From positions 3,658,001 through 3,722,000 of the forward strand of contig NC_022600.1 of the NCBI RefSeq assembly GCF_000484535.1: a stretch of DNA of 64,000 nt, written 5' to 3'. The stretch comes from Gloeobacter kilaueensis JS1. Its GTDB lineage: Bacteria > Cyanobacteriota > Cyanobacteriia > Gloeobacterales > Gloeobacteraceae. Below are positions 62,779 through 64,000 of the stretch, piece by piece. Under the pieces are notes generated by a model. The model was not told where the DNA came from, ran no database searches, and saw nothing but the letters and a program-made list of their open reading frames with translations. Made by a program: the position numbers and the translations under genes. Each line of letters opens with the position of its first letter. The first letter of the stretch is position 1.

Positions 62779-63548
62779 CGCTCTAACCCGTAGAATTCCC
62801 AAAATGGGCGAGAAAATTCACCAGGAAACTGCTTAATAACATCTGGATGATATACACTAAATCGTGAGACGTTATATTTTTTCAGTGCTGCCTCATGTGC
62901 AACAAAATATGCTTCACTAGACTCTATGCCTTGCTCTAACAAAGATTTCATCAATGTTGCTTCCGAAATTTCGTGAGTGTAAAAGCTTGCATCTGAACCG
63001 GAAATTTTTAAGCCATTTGCTAATGCTTCCTCCAATCTGGACACCATAGCAGTATTATACGATATATCGCCAAATTTCATCAGATGCTCTTTTACAATTG
63101 AGAGACCTTTTTCTGTGATTGTAACTTCAAGACCGGCAAGTTTTCCAAATCCTTCACCTCCCGTACGTGCGCCACTCCAAAATGCTCCTGTTGCCCTGAT
63201 AGAATCTCCAACTGCCTCTCGTGCTGCAACTGCAACGACGCCTTTGATTGCTGCAGTCGCCAGGCTCTTAATCAGAAAAACATCAGAGATAGCAAGGGCT
63301 GTATTGAACAGACCCCAACCTACTCGACCATTCTGAAAATCATCGATTGCCTGTCGGCCTGAACCCCAGACGGGAATCAAGCTTTCGAGTAAGCCTGGTG
63401 CTCCAACTCCTCCTGACTCAGTCTGAACCGCGTCGAGTTGCTGAGCGACATTGTTTGCAGGACAGGAAACCGAAAGACTGATATCGGCATTCGGCAAATT
63501 CTGCTCAGCGTTAGAGATGGTGGCCACCAGCCTGGTGATGTCTCCCAT
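62775..63548 (-). CDS. Polymorphic-toxin-like protein with pre-toxin region
   Basis: 257 residues. N-terminus VATISNAEQNLPNADISLSV, then a hydrophobic pre-toxin-like region ESLIPVWGSGRQAIDDFQNG and GLFNTALAISDVFLIKSLAT, similar to segments preceding C-terminal toxin domains in Rhs/polymorphic toxins. The C-terminal 110 residues contain FYTHEISEATLMKS, AYFVAHEAALKKYNVSRFSV and YHPDVIKQFPGEFSRPFWEF; the His-Glu-x-x-Glu plus distant His-Glu would allow a metal site, but I cannot assign the enzyme class. It is co-transcribed with the upstream partial gene (3-base gap) and the downstream immunity candidate. AT-rich composition suggests recent transfer. Confidence 0.62.
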   Translation of the reverse strand: MGDITRLVATISNAEQNLPNADISLSVSCPANNVAQQLDAVQTESGGVGAPGLLESLIPVWGSGRQAIDDFQNGRVGWGLFNTALAISDVFLIKSLATAAIKGVVAVAAREAVGDSIRATGAFWSGARTGGEGFGKLAGLEVTITEKGLSIVKEHLMKFGDISYNTAMVSRLEEALANGLKISGSDASFYTHEISEATLMKSLLEQGIESSEAYFVAHEAALKKYNVSRFSVYHPDVIKQFPGEFSRPFWEFYGLER

Positions 63549-63551
63549 TGC

Positions 63552-64000
63552 TCAGCTGCCCCTACTCAGTCGGTGCCAGTGATCGGAGCGCTCTTGCACT
63601 TCCTGCCAATCCTGCACAGTCGTTCTGCCAATCAAAGCTCGTACTCTTCTATTTGGATGAATGGCCGGGTCGTTGAGAACAGCCTTGATCCGGGTATGTT
63701 CATCGAAGTTTGGTGCAAACTCGAACATTAAACCCACGAAGGCCGTGAGGCTCGATTCCCAGGTGATGCCATAGCGCCTGGCCTGCTGCAGCCCAAAACG
63801 GACACGACTTTTTAGCTCAGTGTCAGATAACGTTGAAACACTGCCCTCGTGATGGGTTCTCAAGTGCTTGAGCAGTTTTTCGACAAAGGCCGCCTCGGCC
63901 AGAGAATAGAACGCGCTTTCATGCTCCTGTCGTATTCTGAACGCCCGCTCTGCTTTCGTCCTCTCTGTTCCCTGCTGTGCTGTTCGTTCATCGCCTGCAA
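63552..64000 (-). CDS. Toxin-cassette accessory protein, partial at window edge
   Basis: The frame is open from 64000 to a TGA at 63552; its start lies beyond the window, so at least 148 residues. The upper part is charged and helical (FRIRQEHESAFYSLAEAAFV, EKLLKHLRTHHEGS) and continues into RVRFGLQQARRYGITWESSL, TAFVGLMFEFAPNFDEHTRI and NDPAIHPNRRVRALIGRTTV. I recall similar proteins next to PAAR/polymorphic-toxin genes of other bacteria, but did not name a Pfam family. The internal TTG at 63863 is not the true start. Confidence 0.6.
   Translation of the reverse strand, partial: AGDERTAQQGTERTKAERAFRIRQEHESAFYSLAEAAFVEKLLKHLRTHHEGSVSTLSDTELKSRVRFGLQQARRYGITWESSLTAFVGLMFEFAPNFDEHTRIKAVLNDPAIHPNRRVRALIGRTTVQDWQEVQERSDHWHRLSRGS

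Noticed and set aside
1-64000. CRISPR arrays, rRNA genes, complete prophage or complete insertion sequences
   Set aside because: No regularly spaced repeats, no rRNA-like sequence, no structural phage genes and no transposase with two intact ends were found by eye.

Overview
The window reads as chromosomal DNA of a high-GC cyanobacterium, most likely a thylakoid-less Gloeobacter-type lineage. Cyanobacterial hallmarks are a CruA-type lycopene cyclase, YggT/Ycf19, DUF2811 and DUF3386 proteins, fused HisIE and fused CobA-HemD. Early-branching traits are a ferrochelatase without the C-terminal LHC-like domain found in most cyanobacteria and a HemY-type protoporphyrinogen oxidase. The genus is inferred from gene content only; no rRNA is present.

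Layout. 1-4900: IS1182 and IS6 transposase remnants around a photolyase gene and a divergent qorB/HxlR redox module with a YodB-like operator. 4888-7557: HD-domain protein, haloalkane-dehalogenase-like hydrolase and GlxA-type regulator. 7797-8409: integrase remnant next to tRNA-Leu(UAG), probably the scar of an integrative element. 8442-16702: yebC, gyrB, a three-gene YbjQ (DUF74) cluster of unknown role, dapB and an Eis-like acetyltransferase. 16782-27245: TPR proteins, two DUF885 proteins, hisIE, a SAM-hydrolase/S9-peptidase pair and an orphan PAAR protein with a small partner. 27570-33598: zinc-ribbon protein, phosphatase, and a beta-propeller/phosphoesterase gene followed by a response regulator and histidine kinase. 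33761-42305: YggT, vanadium haloperoxidase homologue, CruA, a SnoaL/MarR module with twin operators, and a desaturase. 42348-61450: housekeeping and redox genes (cobA-hemD, prfB with a programmed +1 frameshift, sigma and putative anti-sigma factors, ArsA-like ATPase, hyuB, ilvE, hemH, trxB-like, alcohol dehydrogenase, hemY). A pair of perfect inverted DnaA boxes lies in the 412-base gap before the DUF2811 gene.

The right end (62029-64000) is visibly AT-richer and looks horizontally acquired. It carries, on the minus strand, a small helical accessory gene running off the window, a polymorphic-toxin-like protein (pre-toxin region plus a C-terminal domain I cannot assign), a translationally coupled immunity candidate (ATGA overlap), and a second immunity paralogue. 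The paralogue is broken by an exact 8-bp tandem duplication and cut by a degenerate IS5-family element. I regard this cassette as the best candidate for a little-described system here; the orphan PAAR protein at 25060-25335 may belong to the same secretion biology, although no contractile tail genes are visible.
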